From contig JBBIKW010000011.1 in NCBI GenBank assembly GCA_037445225.1, positions 90,631 to 154,630 of the forward strand: a stretch of 64,000 nucleotides of DNA. The letters run 5' to 3'. The notes under the pieces were generated by a model. It ran no database searches. It saw nothing but the letters and a program-made list of their open reading frames with translations, and had not been told where the DNA came from. This DNA is from M3007 sp037445225 (lineage in GTDB: Bacteria > Bacteroidota > Bacteroidia > Chitinophagales > Saprospiraceae). The position numbers and the translations under genes are program-made. This document shows, piece by piece, positions 45,726 through 55,210 of the stretch (the stretch's first letter is position 1; the number at the start of each line of letters is the position of its first letter).

Positions 45726-47048
45726 CTAGCTTTCTTTTGTTTTTCGAGTCAGGTCCCAGGCTATTGCTGCGCCTACGAAGAAGTATTCTAAGGCGATCCA
45801 GCCGTATTTCTCCTGAAAAGCCCCGCCCATGTAGTGGCTATAAGAGAGCCATACGCACGCCGCCCATACCTGGGCAAAACGCCACGCAGGTATACGCTCC
45901 GACATTAGGCTCAAGGTAAAAGGAACAATAACGTACCACGGATGCACGGTAGTGGCGAGCAATAAGTATAGCGCCGACGCCCACAACAGGCGATCGGTCA
46001 GCGAAAACGAGGGCTTCTGCCGCCGCAGGGCCAACCAACATACGCCGAAAAAGACGATAACTCCCAAAAACGGGCCCAACAGCCGCGCAGAGAGGATAGC
46101 CTTCTGGTGCAACGCCGACAATAAGGCTCTCCCAAGGTAGTACACGCTGGCGTTGAAAGCAAACTGGCGAAAATACAGCTGTAAACTGCTAAACAAGTGC
46201 TGTACTACCGAAACATCCCAGAGCGGCCAAAACAACAGCGCACTGAAGAGGACAAAAGCGCTCCAAAAACGGCGCCGCGATCCTCGAGGCACATATATCC
46301 AAACGATAGGAAGAAACAACAAAGGCAACAGCTTGACGGCCACTGCTAAAGCCCACCCCAAGGCCGCCCCCGTCCAGCACCCGCGCCGCATCTGCCACAG
46401 CCCCATCAACAGAAAAGCCATCATAGCGCCTTCGAAATGCGCATTGCCCATTACCTCCACCACGACTAAGGGATGAAGCGCATATGCTGCAGCAGCGCGA
46501 GCACTGGGCTCCCAACACCACAGCACTCCAATGGTGACCGCCTCCATCGCCAAAAGGAAGAGCTTAATTATCCATATGCCCCCTGCTGTGTCTTCCGGAA
46601 AGAGCCGCGCCGACACCCAAAATACGGCCTGACACACCGGTGGGTACACGGTATAGTAGTGCGGAGAGTTTAACTTTTCAAACAGATCGGGGCTGAGTGC
46701 CGCCGAGAAGCCATAAGCCTGTCGCAGGTGGTCGGGCGTGAACGCAAAAGGGTGAATGCCTTCCAAAGCCACCCGACCGTCCCACAGGAAGCGATAGATG
46801 TCGTCGGACAGATTTGGCGTGCTAAACAGCAAGAGGATGCGCAGGGTTAGCCCCAAGCCGATACACCACCGAAGGGGAAACCAACCTCGCCGTTCTGCAC
46901 GTAAAAGAGCGGCATAAAGGCCTAAAAGTCCTGCAAACGCCAGCATAAGCGGCTCAAAAGCCGTCCGATCCGCCCGATAGCCCACCCAATAGATTAGAGC
47001 TGCCATCGCCGTCGAGGTCGCTCCGAAGACCCAGTGGCGGTAAGCCAT
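45726..47048 (-). CDS. Polytopic GT-C-fold glycosyltransferase
   Basis: A 440-residue integral membrane protein with about ten hydrophobic helices. Shortly after the second or third helix lies SDDIYRFLWDGRV, an Asp-Asp loop typical of GT-C enzymes that use polyprenyl-phosphate sugars, followed by HYYTVYPPVCQAVFWVSARL. The pattern is that of GT87/DUF2029-like mannosyltransferases; the sugar and acceptor are unknown. It stands alone on its strand with 88 bases separating it from speA downstream. Confidence 0.75.
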   Translation of the reverse strand: MAYRHWVFGATSTAMAALIYWVGYRADRTAFEPLMLAFAGLLGLYAALLRAERRGWFPLRWCIGLGLTLRILLLFSTPNLSDDIYRFLWDGRVALEGIHPFAFTPDHLRQAYGFSAALSPDLFEKLNSPHYYTVYPPVCQAVFWVSARLFPEDTAGGIWIIKLFLLAMEAVTIGVLWCWEPSARAAAAYALHPLVVVEVMGNAHFEGAMMAFLLMGLWQMRRGCWTGAALGWALAVAVKLLPLLFLPIVWIYVPRGSRRRFWSAFVLFSALLFWPLWDVSVVQHLFSSLQLYFRQFAFNASVYYLGRALLSALHQKAILSARLLGPFLGVIVFFGVCWLALRRQKPSFSLTDRLLWASALYLLLATTVHPWYVIVPFTLSLMSERIPAWRFAQVWAACVWLSYSHYMGGAFQEKYGWIALEYFFVGAAIAWDLTRKTKES

Positions 47049-47203
47049 TTTTGTCGGCTAAGGTGCAGCAAAAAAATGGTTTGCTTCAGTACAAGCATTA
47101 TTGCTGTAAAAGCATTGGTGGCTCGCCGATAAACCGAGAAATTTGCGCCGCACTGGCGCCTTCGATACGGCCCATCACGCTCACTACATACTGTTGTTCA
47201 CGC

Positions 47204-48607
47204 ATGGAAGAACTACAAGCTTACCTAAACACACATCGGGAGCGCTTCTTGAACGAGCTGCTCGACTTACTGCGCATCCCGTCTGTTAGTGCCGATCCTA
47301 AATACGCCAGCGAGGTACGGCGCATGGCTGAGGCGACGGCCGAACATCTGCGCCAAGCCGGGCTAGACAACGTCGCTCTGATCGAAACGCCTGGTCATCC
47401 CATTGTTTATGGAGAAAAGATCGTCGATGCTCAGGCTCCCACGGTATTGGTTTACGGTCACTATGATGTCCAACCGCCCGACCCCCTCGATCTATGGAGC
47501 AGTCCACCCTTTGAGCCTGTCGTCCGGAAGACGGAGCTCCATCCCGATGGCGCTGTATTTGCCCGCGGCGCCTGCGACGACAAGGGGCAGTTTTTCATGC
47601 ACGTCAAAGCCTTTGAAGCCATGCTGCGCTGTCAGGCTTTGCCTTGCAATGTCAAGTTCATGATCGAAGGTGAGGAAGAAGTGGGGTCAAGGCACTTGGA
47701 GGATTTCTGTCGACAGCACCGCCAACAATTGGCTTGCGATGTCGTGCTTATCTCCGACACGAGCATTATCGACAACCAAACGCCTAGCCTGACGGTGGGG
47801 CTGCGCGGCCTGGCTTACATGGAGGTGGAAGTGACCGGCCCGAATCGCGACCTCCACTCGGGAGTTTACGGAGGGGCTGTGGCCAACCCTATTCACGTGC
47901 TTTGCCAGATGATCGCCTCGCTGCACGACAAAAAAGGACGCGTGACGGTCGAAGGCTTTTACGACGACGTGGAGAAGGTGCGCAATAAGGAGCGCAAGCG
48001 CCTGAATGCCGCTCCTTTTGATGAGAAAGCCTTCATGCGCGACTTGGGCGTCGATGCCCTCTGGGGTGAAAAAGGTTACACCACTATCGAGCGCACGGGC
48101 ATTCGCCCCTGCTTAGACGTCAACGGTATTTGGGGCGGTTATACGGGTGAAGGCGCCAAAACCGTTCTACCTTCTAAGGCATACGCGAAAATCTCCATGC
48201 GCTTGGTACCGAAGCAAGACCCGAAAAAGATTGAGCGCCTCTTTCAGAAGCATTTTGAAAAAATCGCTCCACCCTATGTGCGCGTGCAGGTAAGAGCGCT
48301 CCACGGCGGCTATCCCGTAGTGGTGCCTACCGACAGCGTAGAATACCGAGCCGCAGAAAAAGCCATGGAGAAGACTTTCGGGAAAAAGCCGCTTCCTCAA
48401 CGCGGCGGCGGCAGCATCCCTATCGTTGCCATGTTTCAACAAGTACTGCGGGCACACTCCGTACTCATGGGCTTCGGCTTAGACTCCGACAACATCCACT
48501 CGCCCGACGAACACTACGGCCTGTTCAACTTCTATAAAGGTATCGAAACCATTCCGCACTTCTATCGCTATTACGCCGACATAAAGCGCTCCCAAAACGG
48601 CATCTAA
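47204..48607 (+). CDS. M20-family dipeptidase
   Basis: A 467-residue zinc peptidase of the M20 (CNDP-like) family. Metal ligands are in LVYGHYDVQPPDP and ARGACDDKGQFF, the catalytic Glu pair in MIEGEEEVGSRH, a further aspartate in LISDTSI, and the lid domain region has GLRGLAYMEVEVTGPNRDLHSGVYGG. The C-terminal metal histidine is in the DNIHSPDEHYGL segment. It is likely cytoplasmic since no signal peptide is present. The ATG at 47204 is preferred because the frame upstream to 47051 codes for nothing family-like. Confidence 0.92.
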   Translation: MEELQAYLNTHRERFLNELLDLLRIPSVSADPKYASEVRRMAEATAEHLRQAGLDNVALIETPGHPIVYGEKIVDAQAPTVLVYGHYDVQPPDPLDLWSSPPFEPVVRKTELHPDGAVFARGACDDKGQFFMHVKAFEAMLRCQALPCNVKFMIEGEEEVGSRHLEDFCRQHRQQLACDVVLISDTSIIDNQTPSLTVGLRGLAYMEVEVTGPNRDLHSGVYGGAVANPIHVLCQMIASLHDKKGRVTVEGFYDDVEKVRNKERKRLNAAPFDEKAFMRDLGVDALWGEKGYTTIERTGIRPCLDVNGIWGGYTGEGAKTVLPSKAYAKISMRLVPKQDPKKIERLFQKHFEKIAPPYVRVQVRALHGGYPVVVPTDSVEYRAAEKAMEKTFGKKPLPQRGGGSIPIVAMFQQVLRAHSVLMGFGLDSDNIHSPDEHYGLFNFYKGIETIPHFYRYYADIKRSQNGI

Positions 48608-48631
48608 ATCTCACCAACAACAATACTCGAC

Positions 48632-49306
48632 ATGAAAAAAATTGCTTTGGGTATCCTTTTGCTTGCTGCCACGCATCTTTTCGGCCAACGGGTGGCACTC
48701 AACACCGCGCAAGACAGCGCCAGCTTTGCCTACGGCATGCTTATCGGCAACAGCCTTAAGCGCCAACTGCCACCGGGGTTGAACTTAGACCTTATCCTAA
48801 AGGGAATGTCGGACGCGGCAAAGGAGGCAGAACTGCCCTTCGACCAACAAACCGCTACCGACATTTTTAATCGGTATACGCAAGAAGCACAGCGCCGCGC
48901 CGGTGAAGAAAATAAGATAGCCGGCCAAAAGTTTTTGGAAGAGAATAAAAAGCGCCCCGGCGTAATTACCACTGCTAGTGGTCTTCAATACGAAATCTTG
49001 CGAAAAGGCGAAGGGAAAGAGTCGCCCAAGGCTACAGACCGCGTCAAAGTACATTATCACGGCACAACCATCGACGGCACGGTTTTCGACAGCAGTGTGC
49101 AGCGCGGCGAGCCCATCACCTTTGGGCTGAATCAAGTCATTGCCGGATGGACCGAAGGGCTGCAACTGATGCACCCGGGCGATAAATTCAAGTTTTACAT
49201 CCCGGCGGAGTTGGCCTACGGTGAACGCAGCCCTACGCCCAAGATCAAACCTCATTCAGTCTTAATTTTTGAGGTAGAGCTGTTCGAGATCAATCCCAAA
49301 GAATAG
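48632..49306 (+). CDS. FKBP-type peptidyl-prolyl isomerase, exported
   Basis: A 224-residue prolyl isomerase of the FkpA/Mip type: signal peptide (MKKIALGILLLAATHLFG), an N-terminal helical dimerisation region (YGMLIGNSLKRQL ... FNRYTQEAQRR), and a C-terminal FKBP domain (VHYHGTTIDGTVFDSS ... VIAGWTEGLQLMHPGDKFKF ... LAYGERSP ... LIFEVELFEI). It assists folding of exported proteins in the periplasm. It follows the peptidase gene by 24 bases, and a strong hairpin follows it. Confidence 0.93.
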   Translation: MKKIALGILLLAATHLFGQRVALNTAQDSASFAYGMLIGNSLKRQLPPGLNLDLILKGMSDAAKEAELPFDQQTATDIFNRYTQEAQRRAGEENKIAGQKFLEENKKRPGVITTASGLQYEILRKGEGKESPKATDRVKVHYHGTTIDGTVFDSSVQRGEPITFGLNQVIAGWTEGLQLMHPGDKFKFYIPAELAYGERSPTPKIKPHSVLIFEVELFEINPKE

Positions 49307-49323
49307 GAGCAAAGCAATTTTCC

Positions 49324-49358
49324 GGCCTCTGCCTTTTGCTAAGCGGAAGGCAGAGGCC
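49324..49358 (+). terminator. Stem-loop after the FKBP gene
   Basis: A perfect 12-bp GC-rich stem (49324-49335 with 49347-49358) and an 11-base loop, 17 bases after the stop. No T-run follows, so it is a terminator-like or mRNA-stabilising element. Confidence 0.55.
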
Positions 49359-49434
49359 ACGTATTGAGCAAAACTGGGCTGCGACCAACCCTTCTGCCGC
49401 GTAGAGCGTTCATGTGCTAAAAGAATGCGGTGCT

Positions 49435-50424
49435 ATGAAAAAGTACACCTCCTTGCAATGGCTAACCACCGCTGTACTCACCTATATGGTGTTAGCCTTC
49501 GCATGGTGGGCTATTGCGTTGTGGCGCGAAAACGACCGCATCTTTTCGCTGTCGCTTCAGGCCTTAGAAATGAAATACAACCGGCAGGCGCAGGGCATCA
49601 ACCTGACGGCCCTGCGCCACACGGCAGAATACCGCGCCTTAGAAGCGCGCCACCGCAAACATCGGCGAATGATTCTGTCGGAGGGCATCTTCTTTACCCT
49701 GTGCTTGGGTTTTGGTCTTTGGGTGATCAACCGAGCGGCTTGGCGCGAGTTGGACTTGGCGCGACAGCGGCGCAACTTCATGTTGAGCATTACGCACGAG
49801 TTAAAGTCGCCCATTGCGGCAATGCGCCTAGCGTTAGAGACCCTTCAACGGCGTGAGCTGCAGCGCGAACAGGTAGAGAAACTGTGTGCTCATGGCGTGC
49901 GCAACGCTGCGCGATTACAGAGCCTGGTCGACGATCTGCTGTTGGCCGCGCGGTTAGAGAGCGACTGGCAACCGCAGATAGAGCGCGTATACGTACGAGA
50001 AGTCATCGACGCCTGTATCGCCAACACCCACATGCGCTTTCCCAGCGCGTGCATCACAGTAGATATACCGCCGGATTTTCCGCCTATACAAGCCGACGCT
50101 CAAGGGTTCACGTCGGTGGTTCAAAACTTGTTGGATAACGCTCTCAAGTACTCAGAGCTGGGTTCAACGGTACATATCAGCGTGGGGCCGGCAGTTGGCT
50201 ATCAGATGTACCTGCGCGTGGCCGACCAGGGGATCGGCATCCCCGATGCGGAAAAGGGCGCTATTTTTGAAAAGTTTTACCGAGTAGGGAATGAAGAGGT
50301 GCGTCGCAGCGCCGGCGCTGGTCTGGGTCTCTACATCGTAAAACAAGTGGTGCACCTGCACAAGGGCACTATAACGGTAAGCGACAATGTGCCGAAGGGG
50401 ACGGTCTTCACCGTGATGCTGTAG
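49435..50424 (+). CDS. Sensor histidine kinase (orphan)
   Basis: A 329-residue membrane kinase with two helices (about 10-30 and 80-100) flanking a short periplasmic loop, a dimerisation domain with the phosphorylated His in MLSITHELKSPIAAM, and a HATPase domain with the N box VVQNLLDNALKYSE, G1 box VADQGIGIP, F box IFEKFYR and G2 box GAGLGLYIVK. No response regulator lies next to it. Its 3' end overlaps the opposing lipoprotein gene by 17 bases. A GTG at 49414 would add seven residues. Confidence 0.9.
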   Translation: MKKYTSLQWLTTAVLTYMVLAFAWWAIALWRENDRIFSLSLQALEMKYNRQAQGINLTALRHTAEYRALEARHRKHRRMILSEGIFFTLCLGFGLWVINRAAWRELDLARQRRNFMLSITHELKSPIAAMRLALETLQRRELQREQVEKLCAHGVRNAARLQSLVDDLLLAARLESDWQPQIERVYVREVIDACIANTHMRFPSACITVDIPPDFPPIQADAQGFTSVVQNLLDNALKYSELGSTVHISVGPAVGYQMYLRVADQGIGIPDAEKGAIFEKFYRVGNEEVRRSAGAGLGLYIVKQVVHLHKGTITVSDNVPKGTVFTVML

Positions 50425-51619
50425 TGGCCCAGCGATCCTGGTATTCTTGTAGCCAGCGCGCTCGCAGGGCATTGACCTTTTCGGTGCGCTTCCAATTGCC
50501 GGCCGCACAGGCGTCTACCATCTCCCTGACGCGCTGTGCTAAAATGGTTTTGGGATGCTGCTGGAGCACATACTCCCAAGCCGAACGATAAGCTTGGGAG
50601 ACCTCCTCCGTTTCGGCTGAAAAGACGGGCGTATTGTCGGTCCCGTTGAGCAATACCAAGCGCAGCCAAGCTTCCGACTCCTTCGTCTCGTCGCGACGCA
50701 CAAAGTACGGATAGCGAAGGTTGAACTTTTCCCACCACACGGCCATCTCTGCCACCGCCTCTAAGGGCACTACCAGCGCATTGTCTCGATAGATGGGCGT
50801 ATTGTACTCGGCTAGGCGTTGGGCGATATACTTCTGCATGGCAGGGCTTACGCGCGGGCCAAAAAAGTTGCGCAACCGCTCCCAGTTGACTACGGGAAAG
50901 AACATTCCTTCTCCCCAGGCCAGGCGAAAGCCGTTGGAGTCTAAGGCAGCCGTAATCGGGTACTTACTGTAGTCGAAACGACCTTGGTAGACCGCTTGAG
51001 CATCGGCCTCTGTGAAGGGCAGGCGGTTTTCCGTGAGCTTCCAGAGTTCGCCTTCCACCTCCATGCGGCGCAAGAAAGGCTCTAAAAGTAAAAAGATGGC
51101 GTCGGCTAGCGATTTAGATACGTTGTCGAAGTGCTTTTCGACATACCGCCACGCTTTGGCACCGCTGCTTAGGTCCCGAATATCCAAGCCCTGAAGATGC
51201 CGAATAAAGGCTTGGATAGCAGCGGGGTCGGGAGACAACTCGCGGCGTCCAGCATAGAGCTCTACTAGCCCTGCATCGTAGGCCCAGCCAGCTTGATTTT
51301 CATCTTTAAATCGACGGACTCGCACATAAGGAGCGGTGTAGAGAATGCCGCGCAAGGTCTGTTCTTCGCGGAAAGCAGAGCGCTCTCCTTCACCTACCAT
51401 CAGTTCGCCTTCCGCCAAGTGTGCCACAATGGTCGCATCTTTTTCCGGCTTCTTGCGCAGCGGCAGGTCGTCTATTCGAACAGCGTAGAGAAAATATTCG
51501 GGCTTGTTTGGGTCAGCAGGAGGTTTCTCGGAACTACAATAGCTCAGGAGCACGACTACTCCTGCCCATAAGAGCCAATGGGCATTCTTGTGCGGTGATT
51601 TCGGTTGAAGGACCCTCAT
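50408..51619 (-). CDS. Lipoprotein with an SH3-like domain, hypothetical
   Basis: A 403-residue protein whose signal sequence (WLLWAGVVVLLSYCSS) ends in a lipobox cysteine. Residues about 40-120 look like a bacterial SH3 domain (YAVRIDDLPLRKKPEKDATI ... YVRVRRFKDENQAGWAYD). The remaining 280 residues are helical and not recognised. Probably bound to a membrane with the SH3-like domain contacting peptidoglycan or protein; function unknown. Confidence 0.7.
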   Translation of the reverse strand: MRVLQPKSPHKNAHWLLWAGVVVLLSYCSSEKPPADPNKPEYFLYAVRIDDLPLRKKPEKDATIVAHLAEGELMVGEGERSAFREEQTLRGILYTAPYVRVRRFKDENQAGWAYDAGLVELYAGRRELSPDPAAIQAFIRHLQGLDIRDLSSGAKAWRYVEKHFDNVSKSLADAIFLLLEPFLRRMEVEGELWKLTENRLPFTEADAQAVYQGRFDYSKYPITAALDSNGFRLAWGEGMFFPVVNWERLRNFFGPRVSPAMQKYIAQRLAEYNTPIYRDNALVVPLEAVAEMAVWWEKFNLRYPYFVRRDETKESEAWLRLVLLNGTDNTPVFSAETEEVSQAYRSAWEYVLQQHPKTILAQRVREMVDACAAGNWKRTEKVNALRARWLQEYQDRWATTASR

Positions 51620-51669
51620 TTCAGCAATAAAAAGGTTGTTCGTTATTTGCCCTCTAAAAGGTTATATCC

Positions 51670-52095
51670 ATGCGCTACCGACTATGTGTTTTATTAGTAC
51701 TGACATCTCTATGCAGTACAGCGCAAAGGTCGCAAAACTGCAGCATACTCCGCGACGAAGAGCGCCGCTTTGAAGCCATGATGCGCCGCGACACCGCAGC
51801 ATTGGCCCGTTGGTTGTCGGCCGACTTGAGTTATCGGCATTCGAATGGGCTGTTAGAGGACAAAGCCGCTCACTTGCAAGCCATTGCTTCTGGCGCTCTG
51901 ATATACGAGCGCATTTTGCGCGACAGCGCTCAGGTGGTGCGCTATGGCCGCACGGCTGTGGTGAGCGGTGTTGCCCGCGTAGCGGGAGCCCTTCGAGCGA
52001 CGCCTTTTGAGGTGCGCCTCTCTTACTTAGCCGTCTATCGAAAGAAAAGAGGCTGCTGGCAACTGACGCGCTGGCAGAGCACTCGGCTACCTTAG
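51670..52095 (+). CDS. Exported NTF2-like (DUF4440-type) protein
   Basis: A 141-residue protein with a signal peptide (MRYRLCVLLVLTSLCSTAQ) and an NTF2-like cone fold: ILRDEERRFEAMMRRDTAAL, DLSYRHSNGLLEDKAAHLQA and the late strands VRLSYLAVYRKKRGCWQLTR. Members are enzymes or ligand binders; the function here is unknown. It is divergent from the SH3-like lipoprotein gene. Confidence 0.8.
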   Translation: MRYRLCVLLVLTSLCSTAQRSQNCSILRDEERRFEAMMRRDTAALARWLSADLSYRHSNGLLEDKAAHLQAIASGALIYERILRDSAQVVRYGRTAVVSGVARVAGALRATPFEVRLSYLAVYRKKRGCWQLTRWQSTRLP

Positions 52096-52109
52096 GGCTC
52101 CGGAGCCCT
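52094..52109. terminator. Palindrome between convergent genes
   Basis: A perfect 16-base palindrome (AGGGCTCCGGAGCCCT) lying between the stops of the NTF2-like gene and the opposing eRF1-like gene. A TTTCTC tract follows on the plus strand. It may serve as a shared bidirectional terminator. Confidence 0.4.
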
Positions 52110-52112
52110 TTC

Positions 52113-53195
52113 TCAATAACGCACTTTCAAAGCGATATCCCCCAGCTTTCGCATCGCCTCTTGCTCGGTAAACACTACCCGGCCTTTTTTCGCATAGACC
52201 TCCCAGGCAATCTCGCCGGTCAAGTCATCTATCACACCGAGCATAGAGGCATCCGCTACCGGTTCGAAAGAGAACGGCCCCGTGATGCGAGCGGGTAATT
52301 TGAAGTGCTCGTACACCACTAATAGGTCTCCTCGGCCCTCCTTAGCCGCTCGGTAGATTTCTTGCAGATCTGTGATGACTTTGCCCTGCTTTACGGCCTC
52401 TATGACTTCATCAATGGCTTTGGCGCGTTCTTGGCGTTGCACCTGGCTCACCAGCGCCCACGCGTCGGCTGCAATCTTGTGCGGAGCCAACTGGTTGTAG
52501 TTGACGGGAACGAAGCCGTCGTAATAGATCGCTTTTCGATCCGCTACCTGCATCAGACGGCTGTAGTTGTCCTCCGTAGCCACTACGACGCAGCGCAACC
52601 CAGTGCGATTGCAGACGCGGTTGAGCGCCTTGTCTAAGCCGTTGAGGTATTCGCGCACTAAGTTGTCGATGCGCTTTGGGTCGGACAGTTTTTCTCGGTC
52701 GGTCTCTTGGTTCGTCATGGGGGGATAGGGAAACTCCCCGTTAGCAATTTCCGAGTGAATAGCGTCGTTGACCGCGTGGTAAAGTGGTGCACCCGACTGG
52801 CTTACAACGACGATAAGGTGTTCCTCCACCCGACTGATGGCTTTTATCAAAGGGCGAACAGCAAACGCATCGGCAATCTGAACGCTGTTGTCAGGAATGG
52901 GTAACGGCAACCGCACTACCTCCTCTATGTCGTTGCTGACGAACACGTGCAAGCTTTCTAAGTTCTGGTTAGCGTCTATCTTCTGAGGCAACGCCTTAAG
53001 GCGCTCGATGAGAGGAAGCACATGCTTCTTGTCGAAAGCCTCTATTAACTTATTCTCTGCCTCGGCACACAGATTTTTCAGTAGGATGCTATCCTGTAAA
53101 TTATCGGGATGGGTGCGGTGCGTATTGAGCGAAATCGTTACGCACGGAACACCCCGGATATGGGCAAGTCTTCCAAGTTGTTCTCTAAGTGCCAT
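52113..53195 (-). CDS. Bacterial archaeo-eukaryotic release factor-like protein (baeRF3-like)
   Basis: A 360-residue protein that resembles the baeRF family, bacterial relatives of eRF1: CVTISLNTHRTHPDN at the start, VFVSNDIEEVVRLPLPIPDN, and the late eL30-like part (YEHFKLPARITG ... DDLTGEIAWEVYAKKGRVVF). These proteins were proposed to act at the ribosome in rescue or hibernation, sometimes near stress or defence genes; that role is not proven for this one. It ends next to the CRISPR-Cas locus but is transcribed away from it. Confidence 0.7.
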   Translation of the reverse strand: MALREQLGRLAHIRGVPCVTISLNTHRTHPDNLQDSILLKNLCAEAENKLIEAFDKKHVLPLIERLKALPQKIDANQNLESLHVFVSNDIEEVVRLPLPIPDNSVQIADAFAVRPLIKAISRVEEHLIVVVSQSGAPLYHAVNDAIHSEIANGEFPYPPMTNQETDREKLSDPKRIDNLVREYLNGLDKALNRVCNRTGLRCVVVATEDNYSRLMQVADRKAIYYDGFVPVNYNQLAPHKIAADAWALVSQVQRQERAKAIDEVIEAVKQGKVITDLQEIYRAAKEGRGDLLVVYEHFKLPARITGPFSFEPVADASMLGVIDDLTGEIAWEVYAKKGRVVFTEQEAMRKLGDIALKVRY

Positions 53196-53336
53196 ATTGC
53201 TTCTGCAGATTTATGTTCAAGCGACAAACATAGGGAGGAGAAGAATACTTCGAAAAGAAATCCGCAGAAAATCCCTAAAGATGGAGCATCGAACATCGCC
53301 TGTTGGCGCTTAAGGGTACTTCTTGGCGAAAAAAGA

Positions 53337-53344
53337 TATTTTTG
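53337..53344 (+). promoter_or_regulatory. Putative -7 promoter box of cas6 / WYL regulator
   Basis: TATTTTTG, exact TAnnTTTG match, 46 bases before the first cas6 ATG. Confidence 0.45.
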
Positions 53345-53390
53345 CATTTGTCCGCCAGTTTTTTAGTAAAACCAACGGTGCGTCCAAACT

Positions 53391-54242
53391 ATGGAAATAC
53401 AATTGACGCTCGAATGTTTAAAATACCCCGCTATCCTTCCGCTCAACTACCAATACGAGCTATCGGCTTGGGTCTATCGAGTGATGGAGCAAGCCGATAT
53501 CCTGTACGCGCATTTTTTACACGAGAAGGGCTACAAAGCCGACCGAAAGACTTTCAAGCTGTTTTGCTTTTCGCCGCTGAGGATTGCCCAATACCGACTC
53601 ATGGGCGACCGCATGAGCATTCTGTCGCCGGAAGTGGGGCTATCCATCCGTTTTTGCGCCTACGACATGGTAGAGGAATTTGTGGAGGGCCTATTTGAAA
53701 AGCAAGCGTTTTGGATAGGCGATCGGAAGAGCCGGATACATCTTCGCGTGAAAAGCATATGTGCGGCTCCGCTGCAGCTACCTCACCCTTCAAGCGATCC
53801 GCTACGCGTGCGCGTGCGCATGCAAACGCCGCTGGTCGTGAGCCGAAAACGCCCCGACCAGCGCTTAGATGAATACTTATCGCCCGACGATCCCGATTTT
53901 GGGCCGCTCTTGGTGGAGAACCTCCTGGCCAAATACCGAGCGTTCAGCCAGAAAACGCCTTCGGAGCACTGGCCTGCTTCAGAAATACGGTTTAGGTTTT
54001 GCCCCGAGCGGACGCCGCGGTCGAAGTTGATTACTATTAAGAGCGGCACGCCACAAGAGACGCGGGTGCGCGGCTGGCTGATGGATTTTGAGATCACGGC
54101 CCCGCGCGAGCTCATCGCTATTGGCATGTTGGCGGGATGGGGGCGCGCCAACAGCCAGGGTTTCGGCTTCGGCGAAATCCTCACACCGTGCCCAAAGCAA
54201 TACGCCTTGGCATCCTCCCCATCCTCGCCCTTTACCCAATAA
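53391..54242 (+). CDS. cas6: CRISPR endoribonuclease Cas6 (first copy)
   Basis: A 283-residue RAMP-fold nuclease that cuts the pre-crRNA repeat. N-terminal ferredoxin-like region: LPLNYQYELSAWVYRVMEQA, followed by YAHFLHEKGYK with a candidate catalytic histidine and FKLFCFSPLRI. The C-terminal glycine-rich RNA-binding loop is GWGRANSQGFGFGEI. This copy is longer than and only weakly similar to the second copy at 55241. It is separated from the WYL regulator by 10 bases and probably cotranscribed with it. Confidence 0.88.
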   Translation: MEIQLTLECLKYPAILPLNYQYELSAWVYRVMEQADILYAHFLHEKGYKADRKTFKLFCFSPLRIAQYRLMGDRMSILSPEVGLSIRFCAYDMVEEFVEGLFEKQAFWIGDRKSRIHLRVKSICAAPLQLPHPSSDPLRVRVRMQTPLVVSRKRPDQRLDEYLSPDDPDFGPLLVENLLAKYRAFSQKTPSEHWPASEIRFRFCPERTPRSKLITIKSGTPQETRVRGWLMDFEITAPRELIAIGMLAGWGRANSQGFGFGEILTPCPKQYALASSPSSPFTQ

Positions 54243-54252
54243 TTCTTCGACC

Positions 54253-55176
54253 ATGTCTCAAAACACTGAATTCGGCTCTAAGGCTCGCCTGTTGCGCATC
54301 ATGCGCGCCATCCTCGAGCGCCCCTATGGGTACACCAAGCGGGAGTTGGCCACCCGATACGGCGTACATCCCGACACTATCTCCAACGACTTCGAGGTCT
54401 TCCGAGAAGTGGGCTTAGAATTAGACCGAGACGAACGCCACCGCTATGCTTTTATCGTGAACCGAACGCAGCGGCGCATCAAAGAGCTGCTTTTCTTCTC
54501 CGAAGAGGAAAGAACCCTGCTACACCAAGCCATCGACAACCTTCAGACTACGCCGGAGAGAAAGCACCAGCTGAAACAGAAAATTCACTCGCTCTATGAC
54601 TACAGTCGCTTAGGATACGCTTGGCTTCGAAAGCCGCACTTGACTAAAGTAGAACTCTTAGAGCAAGCCAAGAGCGAAAAGCGACAAGTCATCCTCGAAG
54701 ACTACCGCTCCTCCAACAGCAATATGGTAGCCGACCGGAGAGTAGAACCCTACCACATCAGCCCTTCGGAGGACACGCTGCAGAGCTTCGATGTGGAAAA
54801 ACGCGAGCCTCGACACTTTCGCATCTCGCGCATTGCCCGCGTCCGCCTCTTAGACACACCTTGGCAATTCGAAAATTACCACGTCGTCCAGCGCACCGAC
54901 CCGTTTCGAATCGTCAACAACGACCAAATCAACGTGCATCTGCGACTTAGCGTGGGCGCCTACAACGAATTGATCGAGCGCTATCCGCTTACCCGATCGT
55001 ATATCGAACCCACCGAAGATCCCTCCTACTTCGATTTCCAGTGCGATGTCAATCGAGGTTTTTACGGATTGACTAATTTCATTCTCGGGTTCTATCACTT
55101 AGATATTCAGGTGATTGCACCAGAAGAGCTGCGCGAACACTTGCGAAGGGAGGTGGCTAAAATGCGCTTTTTTTAG
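54253..55176 (+). CDS. WYL-domain transcriptional regulator in the cas locus
   Basis: A 307-residue regulator. Residues 1-60 form a winged helix-turn-helix (KARLLRIMRAILERPYGYTK then ELATRYGVHPDTISNDFEVF); the rest is a WYL-type ligand-sensing region (LEQAKSEKRQVILEDYRSSN ... RISRIARVRLLDTPWQFENY) and a C-terminal extension. WYL proteins often control CRISPR-Cas and other defence loci, some by sensing ssDNA or nucleotides. It sits between the two cas6 genes, and an inverted repeat with a promoter box follows immediately, so autoregulation of the downstream cas operon is a reasonable inference. Confidence 0.88.
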   Translation: MSQNTEFGSKARLLRIMRAILERPYGYTKRELATRYGVHPDTISNDFEVFREVGLELDRDERHRYAFIVNRTQRRIKELLFFSEEERTLLHQAIDNLQTTPERKHQLKQKIHSLYDYSRLGYAWLRKPHLTKVELLEQAKSEKRQVILEDYRSSNSNMVADRRVEPYHISPSEDTLQSFDVEKREPRHFRISRIARVRLLDTPWQFENYHVVQRTDPFRIVNNDQINVHLRLSVGAYNELIERYPLTRSYIEPTEDPSYFDFQCDVNRGFYGLTNFILGFYHLDIQVIAPEELREHLRREVAKMRFF

Positions 55177-55177
55177 G

Positions 55178-55202
55178 GGGTGCCGAAATAGGTTCGGTAC
55201 CC
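55178..55202. repeat. Inverted repeat upstream of the second cas6
   Basis: A 10-bp stem (55178-55187 with 55193-55202, one G-T pair) around the loop ATAGG, starting just after the WYL stop and ending 8 bases before a promoter box. It may end the WYL transcript or be an operator for the cas operon. Confidence 0.5.
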
Positions 55203-55210
55203 TTCCTAGC

